From CADEEN01 sp963816315 (lineage in GTDB: Bacteria; Pseudomonadota; Gammaproteobacteria; Burkholderiales; Burkholderiaceae_C): a DNA stretch of 64,000 nt. Shown here piece after piece: positions 17,602 to 27,463 of this stretch; positions within the stretch are counted from its first letter, which is position 1, and every line of letters starts with the position of its first letter. The notes under the pieces were generated by a model. That model was given only the letters and a program-made list of their open reading frames with translations, was not told where the DNA came from and ran no database searches. Position numbers and translations under genes: made by a program. Location: the NCBI GenBank assembly GCA_963816315.1, contig CAWFJZ010000048.1, positions 248,001 to 312,000 of the forward strand, read 5' to 3'.

Positions 17602-19313
17602 GAGCCTTCACCGCGCTCTTCAACACGCTCGACGCGAGTACCTCGACCAGCCACAAGGTCGAGGCGATGCAGCGCTACTTCACCGACGCGCCGCAACAAG
17701 ATGCAGCGTGGGCGGCGTACTTCCTCGCCGGCGGCAAGCCGCGCCAGGCCGTGCCGACGGCGGTGCTCCGGCGCACGGCGTGCGAAGTGGCCGGCATCGC
17801 AGACTGGTTGTTCGATGCCTGCTACCAAGCCGTGGGCGACCTGGCCGAGACGATCGCGCATGTGTTGCCCGCGGCCGAAGGCAGTGACGACGCGGGCCTC
17901 GCCGTGTGGGCCGCGCAGCGTCTCGCGCCGCTGCGCGGACAAGCGCCCGAAGCGCAGGCCGATGCATTGCGCGCGTGGTGGCGCATGCTCGATGCGCCGC
18001 AACGCTTCTTGCTGACCAAACTCATCGGCGGGGGCTTTCGCGTCGGCGTCAGCAAGCTGCTCGTGCAGCGCGCGCTGGCGCAGGCGGCGGGGCTCGATGC
18101 AAAGCTGGTCGCGCAGCGCATGATGGGCTACACCGATGCGCGCAGCGCGCCAACGGCCGAACGTTATGCCGCGCTGCTCGCGCCGGCGTCGCAGCAAGCG
18201 GCGAGCGACAGCGGCCAGCCCTATCCGTTCTTCCTCGCCCACGCGTTCGAAGCGCCGCCCGAATCGCTCGGCCCGTGCAGCGATTGGCTCGTCGAGTGGA
18301 AGTACGACGGCATCCGCGCGCAGGCCGTCAAGCGCGGCGGCCGCGTCTGGCTGTGGTCGCGCGGTGAAGAGCTGGTCAGCGAAGGTTTTCCCGATGCGCT
18401 GGCGCCGCTGGCCGCGTTGCCCGACGGCACCGTGCTCGACGGCGAGCTGCTCGTCTGGCCCGAGGGCGCCGAGCAGCCGGCGCCCTTTGCGCTGCTGCAG
18501 AAGCGCCTGAACCGCAAGACGCTCGGCAAGAAGCTGCTCGCCGAGGCGCCGGTGCGCTTTGTCGCCTATGACCTGCTCGAAGACGGGGGTGCCGATGTGC
18601 GCGCGATGCCGCAGCACGAACGTCGCGCGCGGCTCGAAGCGCGTTTGCGCGGCAGCACGGCCGCACTGTCGCCGCTGGTGCATGCAGCTGATTGGCCCGC
18701 CTACGCCACGCTGCGCGCGCAGTCGCGCGAGCGCGGCGTCGAAGGCTTCATGCTGAAGCACCGCGATGCAGCGTACGGCAGCGGCCGCACCAAGGCCGAC
18801 GGCACCTGGTGGAAGTGGAAGATCGAGCCGATGACGGCCGACGCCGTGCTGATCTACGCGCAGGCCGGCCATGGCCGGCGTGCCAGCGTCTATACCGACT
18901 ACACGTTTGCCGTGTGGAGCCGCGTGCCGGCGAGCGCCGAAGAAGCGCAAGGCGTGATCGACGCCATCGCGCGCCGTGAACCGGCACAAGACGGCGCGCT
19001 GCAACTCGTGCCCTTCGCCAAGGCCTACTCGGGCCTCACCGACGAAGAGTTCAAGCGCGTCGATCGCGCCATCCGCGCATCGACGCTGGAGAAGTTCGGC
19101 CCGGTGCGCAGCGTCAAGCCGAGCCTCGTCTTCGAGCTCGGCTTCGAAGGCATTCAGCAGAGTCCGCGTCACAAGAGCGGCATCGCGGTGCGCTTCCCGC
19201 GCATGCTGCGCATCCGCGACGACAAGCCGCTGCACGAGGCCGATACGTTGCAGACGTTGACGGCGCTGATCGGCTCGGTTGTTCAAGCCACTGAAAACGC
19301 CGACAGTCGATAG
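17598..19313 (+). CDS. ATP-dependent DNA ligase (exonuclease-associated type)
   Basis: A 571-residue ligase, presumably for DNA repair, besides the NAD-dependent LigA expected elsewhere. It has an N-terminal DNA-binding domain (residues 1-200), a nucleotidyltransferase domain with the adenylated lysine K235 in EWKYDGIRAQ, and a C-terminal OB-fold ending near GIAVRFPRMLRIRDDKP. Motif III (LDGELLVW), motif IV (EGFMLKHRDA) and motif V (WWKWKIEP) are intact. It is coupled to the exonuclease gene by an ATGA overlap. Confidence 0.93.
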   Translation: MRAFTALFNTLDASTSTSHKVEAMQRYFTDAPQQDAAWAAYFLAGGKPRQAVPTAVLRRTACEVAGIADWLFDACYQAVGDLAETIAHVLPAAEGSDDAGLAVWAAQRLAPLRGQAPEAQADALRAWWRMLDAPQRFLLTKLIGGGFRVGVSKLLVQRALAQAAGLDAKLVAQRMMGYTDARSAPTAERYAALLAPASQQAASDSGQPYPFFLAHAFEAPPESLGPCSDWLVEWKYDGIRAQAVKRGGRVWLWSRGEELVSEGFPDALAPLAALPDGTVLDGELLVWPEGAEQPAPFALLQKRLNRKTLGKKLLAEAPVRFVAYDLLEDGGADVRAMPQHERRARLEARLRGSTAALSPLVHAADWPAYATLRAQSRERGVEGFMLKHRDAAYGSGRTKADGTWWKWKIEPMTADAVLIYAQAGHGRRASVYTDYTFAVWSRVPASAEEAQGVIDAIARREPAQDGALQLVPFAKAYSGLTDEEFKRVDRAIRASTLEKFGPVRSVKPSLVFELGFEGIQQSPRHKSGIAVRFPRMLRIRDDKPLHEADTLQTLTALIGSVVQATENADSR

Positions 19314-19337
19314 GCGTTCAACGGAGAACTGATTGCC

Positions 19338-19808
19338 ATGCCCGACGCCCACGCCCAAGATCTCGTCATCTCTCGCCTCCTTCGCGCGCCGCGGGCCGCG
19401 TTGTGGCGGGCCTGGACCGACCCGGTGCTGTTGAAAGACTGGTGGTGTCCGAAGCCGTGGACCACCGAGGTGCGCGCTTTCGACTTGCGTCCGGGCGGCA
19501 GCTTCTACACGTTCATGCACGGCCCCGACGGCGGCACCAGCGACAACCCGGGCTGCTTCGTCGAGATCGTGCCGCACGAGCGCATCGTCTTCACGTCGAT
19601 GCTGCTCGGGGGTTGGCGGCCGGCAACACCCTGGATGCCGTTCACTGCGGCGATCGCGATGGCCGATGAGGGCGAGGGCACACGCTACATCGCCACCGTG
19701 ATGCATCCGGACGTTGCGACGCGCGACCAGCACGAGCAGATGGGCTTCTTCGACGGCTGGGGCACCTGCATCGACCAACTCGAAGCACTGGCGCATCAGC
19801 TGCGTTGA
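19338..19808 (+). CDS. SRPBCC/AHSA1 domain protein
   Basis: A 156-residue START-like (Bet v 1 fold) protein of the AHSA1/YndB group, seen from the N-terminal RAPRAALWRAWTDPVLLKDW and the C-terminal HEQMGFFDGWGTCIDQLE. Members bind hydrophobic ligands, but few have known roles. It follows the ligase gene by 24 bases on the same strand. No link to DNA repair is evident. Confidence 0.88.
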   Translation: MPDAHAQDLVISRLLRAPRAALWRAWTDPVLLKDWWCPKPWTTEVRAFDLRPGGSFYTFMHGPDGGTSDNPGCFVEIVPHERIVFTSMLLGGWRPATPWMPFTAAIAMADEGEGTRYIATVMHPDVATRDQHEQMGFFDGWGTCIDQLEALAHQLR

Positions 19809-19815
19809 GTCGCCG

Positions 19816-20694
19816 CTACAGCGGCCAGCGCTGCCGCCAGGCGTGCACCATGTGCTGCAACGCGTCGTTCGATGCCGCGGCGGTCGATGGCGGCAAGCCG
19901 AGGACCTCGGCGCCGGCTTGCAACGCGGCCAGCGGATCGCTCACATCGAGTGCAGGCGCGCCGTTGCTCTTCGACAGCTTGTCGCCGCGCGCATCGCGCA
20001 GCAGCGGCGTGTGCAGATAGCGCGGTGTCGGCAGCCCGAGCAGGTGTTGCAGGTGGATCTGGCGCGCCGTGTTGTCGGCAAGATCTTCGCCGCGCACGAT
20101 GTCGGTGATGCCTTGCTCGGCGTCGTCCACCACCACGGCAAGCTGATACGCCCACGGGCCGTCGGCGCGCTGCAATACGAAGTCGCCGACGGCGTGCGCC
20201 ACGTCTTGCTGTTGTTTGCCGAGGCGGCGGTCGCGCCACACGATGGGCACGTTGTCGCCGCAGCGCAAGCGCCATGCGCGCGCCGGTTTGCCGTTCAAGC
20301 CGTTGCGGCAGGTGCCTGGATAGACAAGTTCCGCGCCGCGCTCGGCCGGCTGGCCGAGTGCGGCGAGTTCGGCTTCGATCTCGCGCCGCGTGCAACCGCA
20401 GGCGTAGGCGAGCTGCGCGTCGCGCAATCGCTGCAACGCGCGTTCGTAGAGCGCGCTGCGTTCGCTTTGGCGCACGGGTGATGCATCGGGCACGAGGCCC
20501 AGCGCATGCAACTGGCGCAGGATTTCGGCTTCCGCGCCGGGTGCGGTGCGCGGGCCATCAACGTCTTCGATGCGCACGAGCCACGTGCCGCCGTGAGCGC
20601 GCGCATCGAGCCAGCTTGCCAGCGCGGCAACGAGCGAGCCGGCGTGCAGTGGTCCGCTCGGGCTCGGCGCAAAGCGGCCGATGTACTCACTCAC
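19816..20694 (-). CDS. gluQ: Glutamyl-Q tRNA(Asp) synthetase
   Basis: This 292-residue paralogue of glutamyl-tRNA synthetase lacks the anticodon-binding domain and attaches glutamate to queuosine in tRNA(Asp). The class I nucleotide site appears as RFAPSPSGPLHAGSL near the N terminus and KLSKSNGA near residue 240. Zinc ligands are in ACGCTRREI and VYPGTCRNG. The start is a GTG in a frame that stays open upstream through the direct repeats; it was chosen because the conserved N terminus begins three residues later. It is convergent with the AHSA1 gene. Confidence 0.92.
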   Translation of the reverse strand: MSEYIGRFAPSPSGPLHAGSLVAALASWLDARAHGGTWLVRIEDVDGPRTAPGAEAEILRQLHALGLVPDASPVRQSERSALYERALQRLRDAQLAYACGCTRREIEAELAALGQPAERGAELVYPGTCRNGLNGKPARAWRLRCGDNVPIVWRDRRLGKQQQDVAHAVGDFVLQRADGPWAYQLAVVVDDAEQGITDIVRGEDLADNTARQIHLQHLLGLPTPRYLHTPLLRDARGDKLSKSNGAPALDVSDPLAALQAGAEVLGLPPSTAAASNDALQHMVHAWRQRWPL

Positions 20695-20702
20695 GCGCAC
20701 CC

Positions 20703-20890
20703 ACCGTTCGCCCTGAGCTTGTCGAAGGGCCCGTGCATCGTGAGCCTGTCGAACGAACTGAGCTTGTCGAAGGGCCCGTGCATCGTGAGCCTGTCGAACG
20801 AACTGAGCTTGTCGAAGGGTCGGGCTGAGCCTGTCGAAGCCCTCGCGGCGCAATGCAGGGCTTCGACAAGCTCAGCCCGAACGGGGGCTG
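20703..20890. repeat. 45-bp tandem repeat plus inverted copies of the TGAGCTTGTCGAAG family
   Basis: A 45-base unit starting TGAGCTTGTCGAAGGGCCCG is present twice in full (20714-20803) with the start of a third. It is followed by a copy with GAGCCTGTCGAAG and an inverted copy ending near 20884. The array fills the gap between gluQ and the LysR gene, both on the minus strand. It extends the family seen at 6.4 and 34.7 kb. The exact repetition suggests recent slippage or unequal crossing over. Confidence 0.8.
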
Positions 20891-20924
20891 GGCAGACAGG
20901 GGTCGGCGCAAACGCTTTGCCACG

Positions 20925-21920
20925 TCAATCCACCGCCGTCGGCAACCCCGAGTGCCGCTCGAGCAGCGCACGCCGCGTTGTCTCGCTCTCCAACTGCAGC
21001 AGCCACCAACCGAGTGCCAGCCCCTGCGGCGGCTTCTTCGGGTCGGGCGCGGCACCGGCGCGCCAGGCGTAGCCCATGCGCGCGCGCGGGTTGTCGCGTT
21101 GCACGTCTTTCACCACCAAGCGCCCGGCGCGGATGTGCTCGCGCGCGATCGGCTCGGCGAGGAAGCCGCAGCCCAGGCAGCGCAGATGCGCTTCGAGCTT
21201 GGCCTGCACGGTGGCCACGGTGAACACGTCCTGGCCCGGCAGCAGGTGATACGTCAGCGGCTCGTGGCGGCGCGCGCTGTCGGCCACGGCCACCGCGCGG
21301 TGGCGCAGCAGTTCATGGTCGCTGATCGGGCCGTCGTGCGCGGCCAGCGGGTGGTGCGGCGCGACGGCGAAGACGAAGTCGATGTCGCCCAGCGGTTTCA
21401 GCTCGATGCCGGCCGGCGGCGTCGCAGTAGCGCTGCCGACGCCGATGGCCAGATCGGCCTCTCCCGCCAGCAGCGCTTCCCAGGTGCCGCCGAGCACCTC
21501 GCTGCGCAGGCGCAGGCGCGTGCCGGGACCGTCTTCATCGTCATTCGGCCGCAGCGCGAAGAAGGCTTCGCACAACTCGAACAGCGTCAGGCGCGAGATC
21601 ACACCGTCGGCGGCCACCGTGAGCTGCGTCTCCCAACCGCAGGAGACGCGGCGCACGCGGTTGGCCACCGCGTCCATTTCGGCGAGCAGGCGCCGGCCTT
21701 CGCGCAACAGCTCTTCGCCGGCGGCGGTGAGCACGGCCTGGCCGCTCTTGCGGTCGAACAGCAGCACGTCGAGCGCGTCTTCCAACTGGCGCACGCTGTA
21801 GGTCAGCGCCGACGGCACCTTGCCGAGCTCGCGCGCCGCCGCGGCAAAGCTGCCGGCCTTGGCGATGGTGTCCATCATCACCAGCGCGTCGGGGGTGAGG
21901 GCGTTTCTTCGCTCCGTCAT
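20925..21920 (-). CDS. LysR family transcriptional regulator
   Basis: A 331-residue LysR-type regulator with the winged helix-turn-helix at about residues 13-70 (AGSFAAAARELGKVPSALTY) and a two-lobed ligand domain. Pirin, flavodoxin-like and DoxX genes follow on the opposite strand from 79 bases away. LysR proteins often control the divergent gene, so the pirin/quinone-oxidoreductase cluster is the likely target. The TTTAATTGAA stretch in the gap is an AT-rich island suited to a promoter. Confidence 0.92.
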   Translation of the reverse strand: MTERRNALTPDALVMMDTIAKAGSFAAAARELGKVPSALTYSVRQLEDALDVLLFDRKSGQAVLTAAGEELLREGRRLLAEMDAVANRVRRVSCGWETQLTVAADGVISRLTLFELCEAFFALRPNDDEDGPGTRLRLRSEVLGGTWEALLAGEADLAIGVGSATATPPAGIELKPLGDIDFVFAVAPHHPLAAHDGPISDHELLRHRAVAVADSARRHEPLTYHLLPGQDVFTVATVQAKLEAHLRCLGCGFLAEPIAREHIRAGRLVVKDVQRDNPRARMGYAWRAGAAPDPKKPPQGLALGWWLLQLESETTRRALLERHSGLPTAVD

Positions 21921-21998
21921 GGGTTCACTTTAATTGAACGGGGGCTTCAAGTGAGCAGCGCGCGGGCAGCGGCTCGGCTGCGTAAAGTTCATTCCATC

Positions 21999-22704
21999 AT
22001 GTTGACACTTCGGAAATCCCAAGACCGCGGCTTCGCCGATCACGGCTGGCTGAAGAGCTATCACAGCTTCTCGTTTGCCGACTATCACGACCCGGACCAC
22101 ATGGGCTTCGGCAACCTGCGCGTCATCAACGAAGACCGCATCGCCCCGGGCACCGGCTTCGGCACGCACGCCCACCGCGACATGGAGATCGTGTCCTACG
22201 TGCTCGACGGCGCCATCGCGCACAAAGACAGCATGAACAACAGCTCGGCGATCGTGCCCGGCGAAGTGCAGCGCATGAGCGCCGGCACCGGCGTGCGCCA
22301 CAGCGAGTTCAATCACGCGGCCGACAAGACGACGCACTTCTTGCAGATCTGGCTCCTGCCCGACCGAGCCAGGGCATCGCGCCCGGCTACGAGCAGAAGG
22401 CGTTCTGCCGACAGCTGACAAGCGCGGTGTCTTGAAGCTCGTCGCTTCGCCCAACGGTCGCGACGGCTCGGTGACGATCCATGCCGATGCGTCGATCTAC
22501 GCCGGCTTGTTCGACGGCAGCGAACGTGCCGAACTCGCGCTCGACAACCAGCGCTTGGCCTACGCGCATGTCGTGCGCGGCGCGGTCACCGTCAACGGTC
22601 AGCCGCTTGCCGCAGGCGACGCCGCCAAGCTCACCGGCGAAAGCCGCCTCGTCATCGACCGAGGCCGTGACGCCGAAGTCATTGTTTTCGACCTTTCACG
22701 TTAG
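21999..22704 (+). pseudogene. Pirin family protein, two frameshifts
   Basis: A bicupin pirin; such proteins bind iron and some have quercetinase activity. The first cupin keeps the metal motifs GFGTHAHRDMEIVSYVLDG and GVRHSEFNH, and the C-terminal cupin is seen from LVASPNGRDGS to the end. The frame breaks near 22366 (WLLPDR then GIAPGYEQKAF) and near 22409 (then ADKRGVLKLVASP). One missing G at each CCGA site restores a continuous 235-residue protein of normal family length. It lies divergent from the LysR gene and 10 bases ahead of the flavoprotein gene. Confidence 0.85.
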
Positions 22705-22714
22705 GACACTCGCC

Positions 22715-23269
22715 ATGAGCAAGAAGATCGCCATCGTCTATCACAGCGGCTACGGCCACACCAAGAAGGTTGCCGAAGCGGTGGCCGAGGGCAGCGGCGG
22801 CACGCTGATCGTGATCGACGCCGAGGGCAATCTGCCCGCCGATGGCTGGGAGCAGTTGCAGGCCGCCGACGTGATCGTCTTCGGCTCGCCGACCTACATG
22901 GGCGGCGCGAGCTGGCAATTCAAGAAGTTTGCCGACGCGTCGTCGAAGCCATGGTTCAGCATGGCGTGGCGCAACAAGCTCGCCGCGGGCTTCACCAACT
23001 CCGCCACTTTGAACGGCGACAAGTTCTCCACGCTGCAGTACTTCTGGACGCTCAGCCAGCAGCACGGCATGTTGTGGGCCGGCATCGGCATGCACGCCGC
23101 CAATGCCAAGGCGAGCACGCGCGGCGACCTCAACAACGTCGGCGGCTATGGCGGGCTGATGACGGTCTCGCCGTCGGATGCATCGCCCGACGAGATGATC
23201 CCCGGCGACATCGCCACCGCCAAGGCTTTCGGCAAGCGCATCGTCGAAGCCGCGGCGTTGCTGAAATAA
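22715..23269 (+). CDS. Flavodoxin-fold NAD(P)H:quinone oxidoreductase (WrbA-like)
   Basis: A 184-residue FMN protein, probably a two-electron quinone reductase. The phosphate loop YHSGYGHTKKVAE is at the N terminus, the flavin-contact loop is GSPTYMGGASWQFKKF, and NVGGYGGLM lies in the later loop. It follows the pirin gene closely and precedes DoxX. The grouping of pirin, quinone reductase and DoxX is common where cells handle electrophilic or oxidative stress. Confidence 0.88.
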   Translation: MSKKIAIVYHSGYGHTKKVAEAVAEGSGGTLIVIDAEGNLPADGWEQLQAADVIVFGSPTYMGGASWQFKKFADASSKPWFSMAWRNKLAAGFTNSATLNGDKFSTLQYFWTLSQQHGMLWAGIGMHAANAKASTRGDLNNVGGYGGLMTVSPSDASPDEMIPGDIATAKAFGKRIVEAAALLK

Positions 23270-23295
23270 CTTCTTCTACTTCAAAGGACCATTCG

Positions 23296-23706
23296 ATGAA
23301 CACCCAAGGATTCCCCGTCGCCATTGCCCGCGTCTTGCTGGCGCTGATGTTCGTGCTCGCCGGCATCGGCAAACTCACCGGCCTCGAAGGCACCGCCGGC
23401 TACATCGCCAGCAAGGGCCTGCCGCTGCCGATGGTGCTGGCCGTGGCCACGGGCCTGCTCGAGCTCGTTGCCGGCGTGCTGTTGATCGTCGGCTGGCAAG
23501 CGCGCTGGGCGGCTCTGGCGCTGGCAGCCTTCACGCTTCTGGCCAGCATCCTCTTCCACAACTTCTGGGCCATGCCGGCCGAGCAGCAGATGATGCAGCA
23601 GCTGATGTTCATGAAGAACCTCGCCGTCACCGGCGGCCTGCTGCTCGTGTTCGCGTTCGGCGCCGGGGCGCTGAGCCTGGACGCACGCCGCAGCACGGCG
23701 GCGTGA
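23296..23706 (+). CDS. DoxX family membrane protein
   Basis: A 136-residue protein with four transmembrane helices and the DoxX signatures ARVLLALMFVLAGIGKL and FHNFWAMPAEQQMMQ. DoxX-like proteins are linked to redox or stress responses in the membrane. AAAGGA upstream of the ATG provides a ribosome-binding site. It sits between two flavoprotein genes, all in the same direction, so a shared transcript is likely. Confidence 0.88.
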   Translation: MNTQGFPVAIARVLLALMFVLAGIGKLTGLEGTAGYIASKGLPLPMVLAVATGLLELVAGVLLIVGWQARWAALALAAFTLLASILFHNFWAMPAEQQMMQQLMFMKNLAVTGGLLLVFAFGAGALSLDARRSTAA

Positions 23707-23713
23707 GACCGCG

Positions 23714-24277
23714 ATGAAGCTGTTGTTGATGGCCGGCAGCGCGCGCAGCGGCGCGTACAGCGTCAAGCTGCGCGACGCTGCGCGCACGATGGCGCAAGCC
23801 GCGGGTGCCGAGACTTCCGTGCTCGACCTGCGCGAGCTGGCGCTGCCGCTGTACGACGGCGACATCGAAGCCTCGCAAGGCGTGCCGGCCGGCGCGGCGA
23901 CGTTGCGCGACGCGATTCGCCAGCATGACGCGCTGATCATCGTCACACCCGAATACAACGGCTTCCCGACGCCGCTGGTCATCAACGCCTTCGATTGGCT
24001 GTCGCGCCTGAAGGACGGCCTGGCCACCACCGCCGACAAGCCGGTCGCGCTGCTGGCCAGCTCGCCCGGCGCACTCGGCGGCTTGCGGGCGCTGAACTAC
24101 CTGCGCCAGTATTTGCAGATGGCTTTTCAGATGATCGTCGTGCCGCAGCAGCAGGCGGTGTCGCGTGCGCAGGAGGCCTTCACGGCCGACGGCGCGCTGG
24201 CCGACGCCAAGGCCGCAGCGATGCTGGCCGGCGTCGTCAGTGCCGTCTTGAAGTTGGCCGCGCAACGCAGAAGTTGA
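23714..24277 (+). CDS. NADPH-dependent FMN reductase family protein
   Basis: A 187-residue flavodoxin-fold reductase. GSARSGAYSVKL forms the phosphate-binding loop and TPEYNGFPTPLVINAFDWLS is the diagnostic family segment, with SSPGALGGLR later. It could reduce FMN, quinones or azo compounds. It is separated from DoxX by seven bases and ends the pirin-flavodoxin-DoxX cluster. Confidence 0.9.
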   Translation: MKLLLMAGSARSGAYSVKLRDAARTMAQAAGAETSVLDLRELALPLYDGDIEASQGVPAGAATLRDAIRQHDALIIVTPEYNGFPTPLVINAFDWLSRLKDGLATTADKPVALLASSPGALGGLRALNYLRQYLQMAFQMIVVPQQQAVSRAQEAFTADGALADAKAAAMLAGVVSAVLKLAAQRRS

Positions 24278-24299
24278 CGCGCGCCGCGCTACAGTTCTG

Positions 24300-24462
24300 A
24301 GTTCGCTGAACCAGATGAAATACACCCCCGCTCGTCTGCGCCTCGACGCGCCATGCGTCGTTGCAAATGCTCGCGATACCACGAGGTATCGCTGTGCTTT
24401 GCGCCTAGCCTGGCACGCCGCTGCGCAGCCGCTCGGGTGCGATTTATCTGGTTCAGCGAACT
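24300..24462. repeat. 163-bp MITE-like element with 17-bp terminal inverted repeats
   Basis: AGTTCGCTGAACCAGAT at the left end is repeated exactly as its complement at the right end. The next bases inward are also partly complementary. A central hairpin GATACC-ACGA-GGTATC lies at 24375-24390. No protein frame of note lies inside. The right end abuts the GTG start of the DUF599 gene (3 bases), so insertion may have altered its leader. No target-site duplication is obvious. The form fits a miniature inverted-repeat element. Confidence 0.7.
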
Positions 24463-24465
24463 AGC

Positions 24466-25179
24466 GTGACCGACTTCTGGCAACTCATCTTCTCTGCCCT
24501 GCCGCGCTGGGAGTGGCTGGCGCTGGTCTGGTTCTTCTTCTGCTGGATCGGCTACGCGCGCTTCGCCAAACGGCGCTCGACGGTGCAGCCCTCGCTGCTC
24601 GCCGAAGGCAACCGCGAGCGCCGGCAATGGATGATTCAATCGACGCGCCGCGACGTGCGCGTGATCGACGCCATCATCGTGCAGAACCTGTCCACCAGCC
24701 CGAGCTTCTTTGCCTCGACGACGCTGCTGATCGTCGGCGGCCTGCTGGCCCTGCTCGGCTCGTCGGAGCAGACCAGTGCGCTGGTCTCGGAGCTGCCGTT
24801 CGCGGTGCGCACCTCGCGCCTCGTGCTCGACTTGAAGCTGCTGCTGCTGACCGGCGTCTTCGTCTATGCCTTTTTCCGCTTCACCTGGAGCCTGCGCCAG
24901 TACAGCCTGGGCGCGTTGCTGGTGGCCGCCGCGCCGGCCCACGACGAGTTCGCGCAGCTCGGCGAAGTCGACCGTGAACGCTTCGCCGACCGCGCCGGCG
25001 GTGTCATGGGCCTGGCCGCCGAGTCGCACAACGACGGCCTGCGCGCCTACTACTTCGCCTTCGCTGCCGCCGCCTGGCTGGTGTCGCCGATCGCCTTTGC
25101 CGTCGGCAGCGCCGGCGTGGTCTGGGTGCTCTTCATGCGCGAATTCCACTCCGAGGCGCTGCGGTTGATGCGCCCGTGA
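24466..25179 (+). CDS. DUF599 family membrane protein
   Basis: A 237-residue inner-membrane protein with about four hydrophobic helices and the DUF599 pattern (RRDVRVIDAIIVQNLSTSPSFFASTTLL). Members occur widely in proteobacteria without a known role. The GTG start lies three bases after the inverted-repeat element, and no good ribosome-binding site is visible. The mobile element may therefore provide or have replaced the native leader. Confidence 0.8.
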   Translation: MTDFWQLIFSALPRWEWLALVWFFFCWIGYARFAKRRSTVQPSLLAEGNRERRQWMIQSTRRDVRVIDAIIVQNLSTSPSFFASTTLLIVGGLLALLGSSEQTSALVSELPFAVRTSRLVLDLKLLLLTGVFVYAFFRFTWSLRQYSLGALLVAAAPAHDEFAQLGEVDRERFADRAGGVMGLAAESHNDGLRAYYFAFAAAAWLVSPIAFAVGSAGVVWVLFMREFHSEALRLMRP

Positions 25180-25239
25180 GCGCGGCGGCCGGCACAGATA
25201 ATGCTCGGTCCAAACACTCAACTTGTTCGAGGAGAACCC

Positions 25240-26409
<1,170 letters not shown>

Positions 26410-26416
26410 CCGGGCG

Positions 26417-27463
26417 GTGATCGACTTCGGCCGCATCCCGCAAGAGCGCCTGCCGGCGCTCTTGCGCACAATGCCCAAGGCCGAACTGCACATCCACATC
26501 GAGGGCTCGCTCGAGCCCGAGATGATCTTTGCGCTGGCCCGCCGCAACGGCGTTGCGCTGAACTACCCGAGCATCGAGGCGCTGCGCACGGCCTATGCAT
26601 TCAGCGACTTGCAGAGTTTTCTCGACATCTACTACGCCGGCGCTTCGGTGTTGTTGACCGAGCAGGACTTTTTCGATCTCGGTTTTGCTTATCTCGAAAA
26701 AGCTGCGCCCGAGAACGTGCGCTGTGCCGAGCTCTTCTTCGACCCGCAAACGCACACCGCGCGCGGCGTGCCGATGAAGCACGTCATCCTCGGCCTGTCG
26801 CACGCCTGTCACCGCGCGCATGCCGAGTGGGGGTTGCAGGCCAGGCTGATCCTGTGCTTCCTGCGTCACCTGAGCGAAGACGAGGCGATGGCCACGCTCG
26901 AAGCTGCGCTGCCGTGGCGCGAGCAGTTCATCGGCGTCGGCCTCGACAGCAGCGAGCGCGGCCACCCGCCGGAAAAGTTCGCGCGCGTGTTCGCGCATGC
27001 GCGCGCGCTCGGCCTGCACTTGGTGGCGCATGCCGGCGAGGAGGGGCCGCCGGCCTACATCGAGAGCGCGCTCGACGTGCTGCATGTCGAGCGCATCGAC
27101 CACGGCGTGCGCTGTGTCGAGTCGCCGGCGCTGGTGCAGCGCCTGGCAGCGGCGCGCATGCCGCTGACGGTGTGCCCGCTGTCGAACGTCAAGCTGTGCG
27201 TGTTCGAGACACTGGCCGATCACAACCTGCCGGCGCTGCTGGCCGCCGGCCTGTGCGCCACCGTCAACAGCGACGACCCGGCGTACTTCGGCGGCTACCT
27301 GAACCAGAACTTCACGCAGACCTTCGAGGCGCTGCCGCAGCTCGGCGCACGCGAGGCCTACACGCTGGCGCGCAACAGCTTCGAGGCCAGCTTTGCGAGT
27401 GCAGCGGACAAGGCGCGCTGGATCGGCGAGCTGGATTCGCACTTTGCCGCTGCAGCGCGGTGA
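26417..27463 (+). CDS. Adenine deaminase (adenosine deaminase superfamily)
   Basis: A 348-residue zinc amidohydrolase. The metal ligands are visible in ELHIHIEGSLEPE near residue 22, HAGEEGPPAYI (catalytic glutamate), ERIDHGVRC and NSDDPAYFGGYL. The last motif and GLDSSERGHPPEKF resemble the Pseudomonas type that deaminates adenine to hypoxanthine, so adenine deaminase is preferred to adenosine deaminase; sequence alone cannot settle this. The start is a GTG seven bases after the BMP gene. The two probably act together in purine salvage. Confidence 0.88.
   Translation: MIDFGRIPQERLPALLRTMPKAELHIHIEGSLEPEMIFALARRNGVALNYPSIEALRTAYAFSDLQSFLDIYYAGASVLLTEQDFFDLGFAYLEKAAPENVRCAELFFDPQTHTARGVPMKHVILGLSHACHRAHAEWGLQARLILCFLRHLSEDEAMATLEAALPWREQFIGVGLDSSERGHPPEKFARVFAHARALGLHLVAHAGEEGPPAYIESALDVLHVERIDHGVRCVESPALVQRLAAARMPLTVCPLSNVKLCVFETLADHNLPALLAAGLCATVNSDDPAYFGGYLNQNFTQTFEALPQLGAREAYTLARNSFEASFASAADKARWIGELDSHFAAAAR

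Noticed and set aside
20714..20819. Possible CRISPR-like direct repeats
   Set aside because: The 45-bp units are directly adjacent without unique spacers, and no cas genes are near; it is a tandem copy of a known intergenic repeat.
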